Assembly: GCA_019059635.1 (NCBI GenBank)
Contig: JAGVRJ010000002.1
Coordinates: 496,001-560,000, forward strand
Source: Proales similis
Lineage: Eukaryota > Rotifera > Eurotatoria > Ploima > Proalidae
DNA: 64,000 nt
Direction of reading: 5' to 3'
Shown: positions 30,118 through 42,149 of the stretch, piece after piece
Layout of the letters: each line of letters starts with the position of its first letter
Position numbering within the stretch: the first letter of the stretch is position 1
The notes under the pieces: generated by a model
Databases searched by the model: none
What the model was told of the DNA's origin: nothing
The model's input: only the letters and a program-made list of their open reading frames with translations
Made by a program: the position numbers and the translations under genes

Positions 30118-31182
30118 TCAAATTTGGGTCGCCGACAGATTGGATATGAAATCTTGATAATTTGCATTTAAATCCTGCCCAGCAGCTGGCTGACTCGTCT
30201 CTTGTTTAGAAGAAGATGACTCTTGCTGCTCGATTATTTTGGCTCGTTGTCGTTCCATTTGTCTTTGCTTTTTTTCCTTTTTACGCTCACTTTTGCTTGT
30301 TGACTGGCTCTTGCTTTCTTCACTTTTTGTCGAATCGGATCTCAGCTTTGAACTGGACGAATCGTCCGCTAGAATTGATCTGATGCACGCCTCTACGTTC
30401 TGATTTGTTTCAAACAGCAGACTCTGAATGAGCTCGATGTCAACGCAGTTTGTAGTCTCAACGATCAGTTGAATTTTCTCCTCAAAACTCAAAGCCTCAT
30501 CCGTATTGATAGAAGCACTTGCTGAATATGATGCGAAATACTCGGCTGAAGCAGCGGATTTCTTCTGCTTCTCTTTTGATTTCAGCTCTTTCTGGCTCGA
30601 TTTGGCTGACTGGCAAGTTTGCTGTTCGAAAAACTCGGTGCCCTCGTGTCTAGAATCGCCAAGAGGACGAACACTCGAATAATGCTCGGCGTTGTGATAA
30701 GCTAAATGAATCTGTCTTTTGGGGGCTTTGGAACTGTCCGGCGCACCTCTCACAATCCAAACGTCCATGTCCAGCTGATGAATGCAAATGTCTAATTGGA
30801 AGAGTCTGGCAAACGCCACCAGGCAACAGTTGTCGGCGAATGTGCCGTTTTTCTGCAATTCCTTCACATATGAATCGAAAGCATCGGTCAGATCGCTCGT
30901 TATCTCTTCCACCAGTCCGATCGCGAACGGTTCGAATTCTTCCTTGTTCCTTCGTAGAAACTGGCACACTTGCCGTCTCAGGTCCATGTGAGCCGCTTCG
31001 TTTCCCTGCATCTGATCGGACAAGGCTCTGAAGCAGCAGTTGCCGTCACCGGCTACATCGCGAATCTGAAGGCCTAACTTGTTGAGTTGCTGCTCAAAAC
31101 GCTGATAGTCCTTGCCACCGCTCGTGCCAGCAGATTGGTGCCCCTTTCGACTCTTGGCCTGGGATTTTATCTTTGGAGCCAT
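30118..31182 (-). CDS. OTUD3: OTUD3, OTU-family deubiquitinase
   Basis: 354-residue cysteine protease that removes ubiquitin. The OTU domain covers about residues 20-185: LQIRDVAGDGNCCFRALSDQ holds the catalytic Asp and Cys, NGTFADNCCLVAFARLFQL follows, and HNAEHYSSVRPLG supplies the catalytic His. A UBA-like helical domain (FEEKIQLIVETTNCVD to EACIRSILAD) lies near residues 245-290, as in vertebrate OTUD3. A Lys-rich coiled segment follows. The frame is open 13 codons further upstream, but MAPKIKSQ at 31182 is the start that matches the family. No intron. Confidence 0.93.
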   Translation of the reverse strand: MAPKIKSQAKSRKGHQSAGTSGGKDYQRFEQQLNKLGLQIRDVAGDGNCCFRALSDQMQGNEAAHMDLRRQVCQFLRRNKEEFEPFAIGLVEEITSDLTDAFDSYVKELQKNGTFADNCCLVAFARLFQLDICIHQLDMDVWIVRGAPDSSKAPKRQIHLAYHNAEHYSSVRPLGDSRHEGTEFFEQQTCQSAKSSQKELKSKEKQKKSAASAEYFASYSASASINTDEALSFEEKIQLIVETTNCVDIELIQSLLFETNQNVEACIRSILADDSSSSKLRSDSTKSEESKSQSTSKSERKKEKKQRQMERQRAKIIEQQESSSSKQETSQPAAGQDLNANYQDFISNLSATQI

Positions 31183-31584
31183 TTGATCCCAACAAGTGAA
31201 AGAGCAATGAAATGAAAGCAAGAGTTAATAAATGTTTAAATTTCACAATCAGTCAAAATAAAGAGAAATTATTGCGCGTGTCAAAACAAACTAGCCTAAC
31301 AACGTGAAGCCGCCACCACTCTAGCCCCAAGACCTTGACTAAAATGAATATCGATTTCCTCCTGTTGATAAAACAAAGGCGCAATTTTTCTCTTGTTTTA
31401 TTGCTCTTTAGTAACAACTGCCTGATTAAAATTTGGTAAACAATTCATATTCAATTCGGTCTAAATCAGCCTCATCCTCAAACTGAGCGGCGATATTTTG
31501 ATTTCCTTTTATTTGTATTTGATTCTTTCAAAGCAAACGAGCGATAGTTCGAGATCACTTGTGAATCCGTGTTTTATACAAACG

Positions 31585-34055
31585 TCAACCTACATCTTCG
31601 TTTTCTTTTTGTTCTTTGCTCAAATTGTCCCACTGAAAGAACAGGTTTCTATTCATTTTGCTTGGGTCGTTTCTTCCGGTCAAAAGACTGAGAATGATGC
31701 CGACGGTAAACACGATCAGCATGGCAATGAGAGCGAACCATAAATAGGACAAACGATACAAATCCGTCAGACTGGAATTGTATTTTTAGTTTGATTTTAA
31801 ATTCAGCTCATTCAGATAAAGGCAGTGATTTTCTACCTAAAACTCGAGTTCAGTGGCTCGGGGATAGTTGCATTTGAACTAGACACACTGACGTTGAAGG
31901 GACATCCGTCAAGACTCAGTGGTTTGAATGAAGCTGGCCTTCTGTTGAGAACTGCGCCAATACCGAGCCAAAGGTTTATGGCTGTGCTCAAGAGGAGCCC
32001 GACTAATGCACCCTGACAGTTGAAGAATAGTTTCAGACTTCTTCTCGTGAAATTGGTATTTTGAAATTACCACAGAATTGGCAAATTTACAAAACATTCC
32101 AAGCGAAATGACGCCCAGAAGAGGTCCTCCCAAAAGACCGAACAATGAAAGCGTGATCTGAAGCACAGTTGTGCCCACTTTTTCACATAAAAATGCGAGG
32201 CCGATCGTGATCCCACCGAACACCAGTGCTGTTTGAAGCGAATTAAATAAAAGTTTCTTTGGAAGCAAATATGAAACAAACCAACCAAGAACTTGCGAAA
32301 TCTGAGTGGATCTCGATTCAGTCAAGGGTTGTTTAGCCCAAGGTTGAATGAAGTCCTTTAGGCATACGGTCGCCAGAGAGTTAAGACCCGACGAAACAGT
32401 GCTTGAATGAAATGCTTGACTGTTCGCATAGAGGACAGTTACAAACATGTCTACCTTAGTGAGGCGCTGTAAATACAAGCCAAGAACAAGCCCGGCACGC
32501 CTGGGAACTTGCCGAGCAAATCCATTACCAAATAGGGCAGAATCTAAAAGCCAATTTAGGTTCGATTTGATTGAATCTAAAATGCCCAGCACAGCCAATG
32601 AATTACTTGCTCTCCTTTGGTCACAATTTTCGACGTGAGAATATCGCAGTCGTAATAGACGGCGTAAGCAATTAGGCCCGTGATGCAGGTAATTGACAGA
32701 ATTGAGAATGTGCCCGCCAAGTTAATATACATGGCTCTAGAAACCAGATGAAAGAGTGCAAAAAGGCACCGGACGGAATGGGTCTACTTTTTGGCGTCCG
32801 ATGTGGTTCTCATTGTAAGGTAGCGTTGGATGGTTGCTTGATTGCTTCCGTATACGGTCAGAGAGGTGAATGTTCCGCCGATCATCAACGACCAGAATGT
32901 GTGTCTTATTAGTGGATTGGGATTGAACCTGAGCGTTTGGGTGATGGTCAGAAAAAATGAACATTTAGATATAGAAGAGGGCCGTATTACTCGAAAAACT
33001 CAATTCGATCACTTTGAATCAAACGGTCCCAGATTTCACCGACACTGCCTACTTCGCGGATGCCTTCGACAATAATCGCTATGATGCCTTTTTCGAACCG
33101 TGAGCATTAGAGGCAAGCATTAGCAGCATTTTGATATTTTTTCAAGACCTCCGAACATGATGATTACTTGAAAGCTAAATTTGGAAATCATGAGAGCAGT
33201 TGTTGCTTTTATTCTAGACATCGCGCAGGCTTACGTATCGCTCCAAACGACCGCTTTTATACCACCGAAGGTTGTGTAGACGGTGCAGACTATTCCGGTG
33301 ACCAGAATCGAAATCCAGAGCGGAAGTCCTGTCACTATTGTTTGTTGACGACTGGCATGAAAAGAAGCTTCAAAGCAAAATCGAAAGAGAGAACTTGTTG
33401 CGAACCTTGTTCTATGGCCACTGATGGCGTGTACAATACCACGGACTGGTACAAAATCTGCGGAGCGGCGAAATTTGATTAATAGCGAAGATTCAAGAGA
33501 AAGAGAGAGCGAGAGAGATGGTTGTCTTTTGTAATTACCATTTGCACACAAAACAACAACGAAGCGCAAACTCGAACGGCGTGATTGAATCTCAGCTCAA
33601 GATACTTGAATTCAAGGTTCGATGTGTCTAAGCGTTAAAGAATGTAAAGAAACGCGTGATCTACTTCGTATGCGCTGGTTATGTTGAGTCGGTGGAAAAA
33701 CGGCACATAGATTTGGGCGGCGAGAGGTTGGGTTATAAAGTAAGAGACCCCGATTAGCCAGTACATCGATCCGAACAAGTACATTTCTTGCGAAAAGCCC
33801 AGAATTGAAATGGCGGATGTGAAACTGGCCAGGATCGACATGGCGACCGGGAATATCTGGGAAACACAGTCATCAATCAGAGCGGCCAAGTTGGCGAAAG
33901 GTTTAACTTACTTGGAGCTTTCTTCCACCGAGCAAAAAGTCAACAGTGTTGCGTTTGCGTCTGTCCTTGAACGCAAAATAAAAACCGATGGCGGCACTAA
34001 ACATGAGCATGACACCGAACACGGCGTAGTCAGCAAGTTGAAAGCCGATTTTCAT
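31585..34055 (-). CDS. SLC5-family sodium:solute symporter (SMCT/SMVT/NIS branch)
   Basis: Sodium-coupled plasma-membrane transporter. Exons: 34055-33912, 33856-33665, 33604-33539, 33457-33406, 33334-33235, 33174-33149, 33078-32991, 32928-32788, 32736-32607, 32543-32455, 32401-32286, 32228-32071, 32012-31837, 31771-31585; 554 residues with consistent phases. Motifs: [20 protein letters not shown] (TM1), [15 protein letters not shown] (Na+ site region), [73 protein letters not shown]-like region at TM8-9, [35 protein letters not shown]. The branch with SLC5A5/6/8/12 fits best; substrate cannot be told. The 32285-32229 intron is 57 nt, in frame and stop-free. Confidence 0.9.
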
Positions 34056-35039
34056 TTTGTTTACTTCTCAACTGTAAAGAAGCGAGAATAGACGAACAGA
34101 GACGAGCGTGGCTGTGCTTTGACGAACAGCTAGCGAGTGAATTTGTAGCCACGAGCTGAAATGGTTCAATGCACGGGCATGTGCTATCTGTCTGAACTCA
34201 ATCTGAGCAAAAATATCAAGCAATTTAGCAAAGCGTGTGCTATTGAGGCGTTTGTCGGCCAAATTGAAGATATGAATGATTTAGGAGGAAATCTGAACCT
34301 GAACCGCGTGTGGCATTGACGTTTTGATAAAAACAAAAGGCAGCGAGCGATTAGGCCTGTGATCGGCCTCGTCGCCAAAGCACTTCATTTCCTAGAGCCG
34401 AGGGGATCACGATTCTCGCTCACATCCGAGGCCTTTCAGATTGTTTGAGTATTGTAAATTTGACTCGCAATAATTTCAAGACAAAAGCAAATCTGCACAG
34501 TATGCAAACAGCACAATGCAAATATTACGAGAACAAAGGACAATCGTCAAAAAGAGCACATTTGCTCTCTTCGTCTGAGAGAAAAGCAAATTGCTTTATT
34601 TTTTGTCCACACCAACGAGAGCTAGAGCACCAAATGGGCATTTTTAAATGTCGCAACATTTCTCGCAAACGACACATTGCTACGATCAAGCAGAGCAGGG
34701 TGATCGGGGCCTTTTTTGGCGCGAAAATGCTCTGTACGTTGCAGGTTGGGAAAATTGGGATAATTTTTTTTATTGTGGCAGACTTTCGACGATTTCTATG
34801 CACCATAGAATAAAAGAGCTTGAATGGTTCAATTCGTTTGGAAAGATTCGACGCACTCATCCTAGACTGAAGGTGCATGACTTGAATTTATTGTCACGGT
34901 TGATAGATCCTCTTGTCGGCCCTATTTCATTATTCCACAATTATAAATTGAGGAGTAGAAAGACGACGAAGCTTGAATACAAGTTTTGAAAGCGAGTTTC
35001 GCCATTTCTTTGTTTTTAAAGGACACTCAACAGTTGATC
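34056..35039. other. Intergenic region, divergent promoters, no gene seen
   Basis: One kilobase between the SLC5 gene (-) and the second epimerase-DUF616 gene (+). Frames of about 115-120 codons are open on both strands near 34445-34880 but lack recognisable domains and are AT-rich; I regard them as chance. Confidence 0.5.
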
Positions 35040-36950
35040 ATGGCCAGGCATTTTTTGTTCGCAGCGGTCTTGTTGATTTGTGTTTTGTTCTATTATGAGC
35101 GGAAAATCTTGTACGAACTCGAGCAAACGCATCAGGTGTCCTCAAACTTAAGGACCAGACGAATGACTTTACAGCGAGAATTTCACAATATAATTGAAAG
35201 CGACAAATCCTATCTGGTAGTTGGTGCCGGAAGTTTAATGGGCCTGTCGTTCGCCAGACACGTAGCCTGGGACAAAACTCGACCGAACGTCACTCTGGTA
35301 GACACTCTCAAAACAGTCGACAAGAATATCAGAGCAGACATTCTTAAGAACGAAATGAATTTACCTTTCCTGGAGACGTACATCTCAGACATTTCAGCTA
35401 TTGTGCCGATCATGATCCAAAAGAACGTTGTCAATATAGCCTTGATAGATGAATTCGAATCAGTACAGCAGCTCGTAGATGCAATTGAAAGCATGACAAT
35501 TCTGATTGGCGAGTATTGTAAGAGAGTGCCGGTGAACTTGAAGAAAAGGATGAATGTTGTGATTGCCGTGCCCGATATGAGACCACCGAAAAGCGGAAGT
35601 GATTGGCTACCGCTGCTTGAATCTGCGATGCGATTTCTCTCCAATGTTGAGCCTGGCATTAAGCTGCCCGTCAAAGCCGTGGTCTATAGCGACGTATTCG
35701 ACAAGCATGCATCGGACGATAATCCGCTAATGAAGCTTACGGAGAAAATTCTTGCCAACGAGCCGATAGCGTATGAAAGTTTCGATTTTTCTAGACTGGT
35801 CCACGGCGATGAAATTACTCGTGTTCTCTTGCAGTCGCAAAGAGATCCGATTGTCATTCACGACATGCGGATAACCAGGCCGCCACATCAAGATCTTATA
35901 ATTGATCGCTTCGTCACCTCTTTGAACAGGAGTGTTAGATTTCAGGAAGCGAAGCTGCGTTGGATTTACGTCGATCAGCCGGTCAGCAATATTCAGCAAA
36001 CAACTCTTTTGTCAGGTCTTGCTTCATTTTTCGATTGGTATAAACTGGCCAAGGGCGTTGGGTTCTTTTGCGCAAGCTCGTGTACTAGCTCGGTGCCTTG
36101 TGTGCCATCGGGCTACGATCAAGTCATTCCAAAAAGCAGAAGCCTTTCCAAAGGATGCCCTATCGCTGTCTACACAGTGATCATAGACAGATTCAGCCGA
36201 ATTCAGCCCCTGATTCATCCCGTAGAAGGCTGCCAGTTTGCGTTTGTCGGCGCAGACTCTTTTCTATTTGAGCTCAACGTTCAAACTTATGACGGATGGA
36301 CGCTCATTCCAGTTCAGCCCGATCCGACAATCAACCCAAGAAGATATTCAAAGATTCCCCGAATCTCGCCCTACAAATTTTTTCATCCCGACGTCAAGTA
36401 CACCGTCTATGTGGACGCCAAACGTCGCCTGATGATGCCGGTCGATTTCATCATGCAGTTTTTCGACTCGCCCAATGCGACCGCCGAAATGGTGCTGTTT
36501 CGGCACTGGCATCCGAACTATGATCTAACTCATGAAGTTGTTCGAATTCACCAGTTAAAACGCTCCATGGCTATCACCCAGGTCAGAGAGCAGTACTTCA
36601 GGTTTTTCCAAGAGCAAAGCAAATACAATCTCAAATTCACAAATGTGATTGACACTTGTCTTATCTTGCAAAAGATGGACTCCAGGGACGGTTGCAATTT
36701 CATGTGCCGCTGGATGTCCGAGTATTACATGGGCGCTGATCGTGATCAGCCTACGCTGATTTATGTAATCGCCAAGATCGCCAGTGAGCTTGGAGTTGAG
36801 CTCGAAGATGAGCAGAGTTGGATACCGATTGCGAAAGAAAACAATCAGACAACTTCTTGGTTGAGGATTGCTCCGCGTAAAACGGACTTCAACGAAACGC
36901 TTATCGCCAATGCAAAATACTGGCGATTTGAACTGCCAAAGCAGCCATGA
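35040..36950 (+). CDS. Type II membrane protein: epimerase-like (GAE-type) domain fused to DUF616 domain, copy 2
   Basis: Intronless paralog of the 24219 gene, 636 residues. MARHFLFAAVLLICVLFYYE is a signal anchor. The nucleotide-binding region reads LVVGAGSLMGLSFARH; the position of the SDR catalytic Tyr is Lys (NPLMKLTEK). Later GAE-like matches are GDEITRVLLQ and LLSGLASFFDWYKLAKGVG. The Cys-rich linker keeps its pattern (ASSCTSSVPCVPSGYD). The DUF616 part shows RRYSKIPRISPYKFFHPDVK, YTVYVDAKRRL, VLFRHWHPNYDL and GADRDQPTLIY, so the putative Asp-containing motif and the DRDQ motif are kept in both copies. The two proteins are clearly similar but diverged at most sites, so the duplication is old. 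The stop is 78 bp from the converging MTRFR stop; polyadenylation signal at 36973. Confidence 0.8.
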   Translation: MARHFLFAAVLLICVLFYYERKILYELEQTHQVSSNLRTRRMTLQREFHNIIESDKSYLVVGAGSLMGLSFARHVAWDKTRPNVTLVDTLKTVDKNIRADILKNEMNLPFLETYISDISAIVPIMIQKNVVNIALIDEFESVQQLVDAIESMTILIGEYCKRVPVNLKKRMNVVIAVPDMRPPKSGSDWLPLLESAMRFLSNVEPGIKLPVKAVVYSDVFDKHASDDNPLMKLTEKILANEPIAYESFDFSRLVHGDEITRVLLQSQRDPIVIHDMRITRPPHQDLIIDRFVTSLNRSVRFQEAKLRWIYVDQPVSNIQQTTLLSGLASFFDWYKLAKGVGFFCASSCTSSVPCVPSGYDQVIPKSRSLSKGCPIAVYTVIIDRFSRIQPLIHPVEGCQFAFVGADSFLFELNVQTYDGWTLIPVQPDPTINPRRYSKIPRISPYKFFHPDVKYTVYVDAKRRLMMPVDFIMQFFDSPNATAEMVLFRHWHPNYDLTHEVVRIHQLKRSMAITQVREQYFRFFQEQSKYNLKFTNVIDTCLILQKMDSRDGCNFMCRWMSEYYMGADRDQPTLIYVIAKIASELGVELEDEQSWIPIAKENNQTTSWLRIAPRKTDFNETLIANAKYWRFELPKQP

Positions 36951-37028
36951 AACCAAGTTTGTTTGATCTTTTAATAAAATAAACGGTCTAAATTGAATTT
37001 AATTCTCTAAGCCATAAGCGGCTAGTTT

Positions 37029-37543
37029 TCATTGGTCAGTCTCTCTTTCTTTAAATTCACGCTTCCTTTTCAAATTTTCCAGAGCACGCCGCCTCTTTTC
37101 TTCCTTCTGCTCTCTTTTTTCGGCCTGAAGACGAGCCAGATAGCTGTTCTCTTTATTATGCAACCAGTCAAGTTTACGCTGAAGCATCTTGCGAGCAAGC
37201 TTTCGATTCTCCTCCAACGATCGCGACTCTTGACAACTCACCACAATGCCTTAAATTCACAACAAATATTTATTTGTCTGTTTTGTCGGGTCTATTAATC
37301 GGTCGATGAGATCTTTAGATTCTTACCTGTTGGCAAATGCTTGATTTGGCAGCAATTAGATGATTTGTTGATTTTTTGGCCGCCAGGCCCGCCACCTTTA
37401 ATAAAGCTTTCTCTCAGCTCCGACTCGTCTAGAGGTGGGTAGCTGGGTTCTTTCAAGCCTCGAACAACCACCTGATTGGTAGGCTGTGGCAAATTCCATT
37501 TTAGGAATTTGGACCAACTAGACCGGCAAACCCACGAAAACAT
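37029..37543 (-). CDS. MTRFR: MTRFR (C12orf65), mitochondrial ribosome-rescue release factor
   Basis: Class I release-factor-like protein without codon-recognition domain; rescues stalled mitoribosomes. Exons 37543-37327 and 37249-37029 give 145 residues. [20 protein letters not shown] carries the GGQ motif that enters the peptidyl-transferase centre. The second exon, joined in phase 1, reads [20 protein letters not shown] and continues as a long basic helix rich in Lys, Arg and Glu (about residues 90-145), the C-terminal extension expected for the family. The N-terminus ([16 protein letters not shown]) is basic-aromatic and short for a targeting sequence, so an upstream exon cannot be excluded. 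Confidence 0.93.
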
Positions 37544-38953
37544 ATTTTGCCTCGTCGAGACCTTCGTCTATGCTTGACTAGCATAATTAGGATCTGCAAA
37601 GCAGCTGCATGATTGGCAAATAATGTCTTTGAATTCAAATTAAACTTTTTCTTCTCTCTCGTCGAGAGTTTACCAATTTTCCCAGTGTTCAAAGTGAGCT
37701 TAGAAAATCCAATAAAAGAATAAGTCAATTTTAGACTCTAGGGCTAAGAGCCAACCCATTGCCACTGTTGGAAAAAAACTCTATTCGAACTATGTGGAGG
37801 TTTCCATGCATCGAACTTTATTGTACCTGCAGCAAAGCTCAGGCATCTATCGTTCAGTTGGACTGTCACTTGTGGCGTGAATAAAAGGCCGAAGATCTCT
37901 GACCAAAACGAGCGTTTGTTCAAGCTCCAACTTGCTCAGAGTATTTGAAAACATTTTCTGGATGTGTGTGTTTGACTCGATGCCTCTCCAGGCCTGAAGT
38001 TGGCTATTGTGCAGACGAGATGGACGAAATTTCGCGAGTCACACTTATTAGCCACTCAAAGCGCCGGTTGGCTAAGTAGCTGAAAAGTGCTCGAGTTAAT
38101 CAAATAGAAGAAGTGCGCGCGAGTTAAACGGGCACTAAAAACCTGTTGGCGGCCGATCCAATTAGAATAGAGAACGGTGTTTGGGTAGCAGCCAATGAGC
38201 ATAGAAATCAAAAGTCAATTTATTTGCAGAGGTGTTGAGTTATTGTGCTAACAATAGGCGAGCGAATCCCCGCTTCCATCGGTGATCAAATAAAGCCCCA
38301 ACTTGATTGGTGTTGAATTCACTCTTTTTTTTTTCTTTCTGCATCGAAATTCGTTGTTTTAAGCGTTTTGTTCTTAACCTATATGCTACAGATTGAGATC
38401 TCTTGCAAGTTTGCCACTTTTTTTTTTACAAGACGAATAGGGCCGCACACGAGCCCATTGTCGAGTATTCACTTTCGTCTCTTTGAGTTAAAGACGCGAG
38501 TAAATCTAAGTATTCTTTGTTTTTCTGTTTCTTTTCCTTTTTTTGTTCTTAAACAGCGCCTTATGACTCTTTTGACTTGGCGCAGTTTGAGATTGTGGTC
38601 ACTATGCGCTCTCTCTCTCTTGGACCATTTTCTCTGCTGCCTCTCGAGAAGAAATCATGCAAAAGATGCGTAAGCTGTAATTGCGATCATCAATTACTTA
38701 AACTTGAATGAGCCTGCGCGGCGATGAGAAAGAGAGCGTATGCACCTCTAAATACTAGTTGGAACTTGCCAACTGCGAGCCCGCTAATTGTGGCCTTGAT
38801 TTTATCGTCATCGACGCACTTGTCCGCGTCTCATCGGATTCCTATAGGTCTTAATAATCGGATGCGGCTGATTTAAGCTCAGCCTTCACTACTCTCCTCA
38901 CTTGATCAATCGCACTTTTCTAATTTTTATTTCTCTGACTTTCTTGTTCTTAG
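37544..38953. other. Intergenic region upstream of PRDM13, no gene seen
   Basis: AT-rich with long T runs. The first coding exon recognised for PRDM13 begins at 38954 in phase 2, so at least one earlier exon must lie here or further upstream; I could not identify it. Confidence 0.5.
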
Positions 38954-41683
38954 ACCAGCAGATCACATTCTTAGGCCAGAAGTACCGAACCGCGAGCTTT
39001 TCTATTTCAACCGTTCAGAGTCTCAGTTTTATACGTTGGGCGCCATGTACATGTCAACAGCAAACTCATACAGTTCACGAGGCTTTGAGGTTGTGGCCGA
39101 AAACGACTTGAACACTGGATCGCGTGTATTTCTGCTTTATGACAATCCGGTGTCCCTTTTAGCCCGGCGCTTTAGCCTTGTGGGCGAGAAGAAAGGCAAA
39201 ATTCTGGTAAGTGACGAGTTTCACTTTTCAGTTGGCCGATTGTTTCGTTTTGCTTTTATTTTTTTATGTGAGCGGTTTGTTTTATCGTTCCGGCATGTTT
39301 TCATAACCATTAGTCTGGAGTAGAGGGGAGCTTTAGGGAGGCGCACGGGCGATGTGCACCTGTGAGCCGCAGGCTGTGGTTCATCTCGTCCGTATAGCCA
39401 TCTCTCTTCTCATATTCTCAATTCATTAATCCGAGACGAGGCTGCTGCTGCTGACGATGAGCTGACGCTTCTCGACTTGAATAGCCAAAGTCAACATTTT
39501 TTCATCTGCTACTCTACTCGATTGGAGCCAAGTGATTAAAAGCACTTGAGATGGTCGCCTTCTAGCTCATGCTGATCGAGAGCGAAATGCGATTTGCAGA
39601 AATTAAACCCGCATTATCTAACAGACTCGTCCAGGCGTTCGGGCATCTAGCCACTGACTGGGCCACTTGACGAATAGTGAGCCAATATTTGTTGAGCGCA
39701 CGATAAATCCACACAGAAGACGATTTGAGCAGGGTCGTGCGCTGGCACGAAACCGATTATTTGAACTGCTCTTGAACGCAGTAATTTGGGCTGCTGTGCT
39801 TCTAAATTGCATTTGATCAACAGTTTCCATGATAGGCGCTCGCACTCGACTCACAAAACAAACAATTTCATTAATCGTTTCCAGTGCTCTGCTGAGTGCT
39901 TGTCAAATTTACCTTCATCAAATAAAGAGGCAGCTCACCTCTGACAGCCAATTCGTACAGACGATTTTTGCACAGTCTATTTAATGTGAAAGAAGACACC
40001 GCCGATCAGGGCGTCCCTGTCCGAGTCTGTTTAATCGCGCTAATCTATTCTCTGTTGCATAAGCAATCAGAAACGCAAGCTAGCAGAGCTCACGCAGATT
40101 AATCCTCCTCATCGAAGAGGTAGAAAAAAAGAGGATTATTCACGCCGCTCTTGGCCTTGAAGAGCGATCGTCGTGGCTCATCTCGTCTGTTTGTGTTCAA
40201 TTTAATTCACTTTCCTACTGTGTCTGAACCGATTGCACTCATGCTCGTCACTTTATCAGGTTCGAGAGCAAAACGGCTGCATTGTAGGGCCGGGCTTCTA
40301 CCAAGAATGGACGAATCACATTCAAGCGGCCAAAGACGAGTCGGAGCAGAACATTCAACTATGCCGAAGCGCCACCAATAAGATGCTCTTTTTCGAGGTT
40401 ATCAGGCCAGTTTTGGTTGGTCAACCGTTGTCTGCTTGGTTCAGTCCGGAGCTTGAGAACGAGTTGAGCAGCCTGCTGCTGCTTAGAAACTCAATCTTGC
40501 CCGTTTGTTTTCTGAGCACCGACTCACCCGCCAGAGGTAAAGCTTCTCACTCTGATTTGTTCGGCAAATGGCATTTCAACTGTTATCTTTCGCAGAGACA
40601 AGGTGTCATCAGTGTCGACAGAATTTCAAATTCACAAATGTGCTCAAAAGCCATTTGCTATTCGAGTGCGGAATGAGAAGCGTTCAAGAGCAAATAATGA
40701 AAAGCTATCAGATTTTGAGCACAGAAGCACTCTGCAAAGCATTTAACGAAACCAGCTCATCTGTGGCTGTGGTCGGCGACAATTTGAATGCCGACTACGC
40801 AAGAAAAAGACGTCAATCTGCATTCTACTCTCTGAGTTCAAGTCAACCGATGACCGAGGCGTTTGCACCGAAAATTGGTTCGATCGAAATTGAGACTGTG
40901 ACAAACAACGGCGAGCCGTCGCTGTCTACATCATCGAGCTCATTATCGCCAATCAGCAGCACGTCGACTGGCCGGAAAACACCGTCCAACGACAAAAGCG
41001 ATTTGTCAATCAGAACAAACGAACTGGCCAACATTTACCACTCCGATTTTAAGCGAGTCAGTCTGAGTGAGAGGAGGATTAAAGAAAACGCAAGACAGCC
41101 GGAGTCTAGCAGCGATCTACTGCGTCAGTCAAAGAAGGGCGAAAGCTCAAAAGCAGAGAGCAGCTCAAATTCTGTAGATTGGAAGATAACTTTGCTAGAT
41201 GGTACTCAAACGGTCGAGTTCAATATGCCAGACCAAATGGGAAAGCAGAAGAAAAGTCACGTTTGCTTGTTTTGCGGCAAAGTCTACAACCGAAAGTACG
41301 GCCTGAAGATCCATTTACGAACTCACACGGGCTACAAGCCTCTCAAATGCAAAGTTTGCTCTCGTCCATTCAGCGACCCATCCAATTTGAACAAGCACGT
41401 GCGTCTGCATTCTCAAGGAGAGACACCTTACAGGTGCCCATATTGTAGCAAAATATTGGTTCGAAAGCGTGATCTTGATAGACATATTGTTTCTAGGCAT
41501 TCGAACGGCGCATGCAAGTCGCCAGCGTCTGTTAACGAAGACTTGAGCGACGAGATGACGCACGTAGATGTGATGAGTGAGCAAAACTTTGAAGCGTTCG
41601 AGCCGTACCAAAGTTCAGAAGACAGACAGACTAGTTCCCCTCAAACGGTACAAGCCCGCCAAGACCCAAAGCCCTTCTCTTGA
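38954..41683 (+). CDS. PRDM13: PRDM13, PR/SET-domain zinc-finger transcription factor (5' end not resolved)
   Basis: Neural transcription factor family. Exons 38954-39206, 40260-40536 and 40596-41683 join in frame. The PR domain runs across the first two joins: SRVFLLYDNP, GKIL then VREQNGCIVGPGFYQEW, AAKDESEQN and QPLSAWFSPE, matching the PRDM13 series RAARNSQEQ and VWYS. A divergent finger follows (CHQCRQNF to SHLLFEC). After a Ser-rich linker come three C2H2 fingers: CLFCGKVYNRKYGLKIHLRTH, CKVCSRPFSDPSNLNKHV and CPYCSKILVRKRDLDRHI, each almost the same as vertebrate PRDM13. An acidic, Gln-rich tail ends the protein. The start is uncertain: the first exon enters in phase 2 and its first in-frame ATG is at 39045. 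The 39207-40259 intron is the largest in this gene. Confidence 0.88.
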
Positions 41684-42149
41684 ATCTCATTTCAACGATC
41701 CTCTTCTTTACTTGTTCTCGATGACCATTTCTTTTCCCCAGCAAGCGTTTTTACCTTCTTTTCTCAATAACGTTCTTGTTTCCTTTTCCTTCATTCGTTT
41801 AACCATATTGCTTTTTTTTTCGAATTTACCTGTGTATTCAAGTAAAACTAAGAATCGAAAAGTTTCCAACTTTTAAATGAAAAACAAAGTCAGTAGCAGA
41901 TAAGCGACGCAACCATGTTGCCGCTTTTGAGCTCTTCACATTTAGCTTAAACAAGCATCGGACAACAACCAAAGAGCAACAGAGACTTGAAAATCAAAGT
42001 GATAAGTGATTTGGATGCTTTTAATGAGATTTAACTTGAGTGAAGCAGAACATTCATTTCCAAGCAATTTAAAAACTTTTTAAAACTTTCCTGGATTGGG
42101 AATTGAGAAGAGCATGTTGTTTATCTGCTTAGGTAGTCGAGATGTTGCC

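Noticed and set aside
34445-34878. Overlapping frames of about 120 codons on both strands
   Set aside because: Unrelated products, AT-rich, no domain, no splice context; likely chance.
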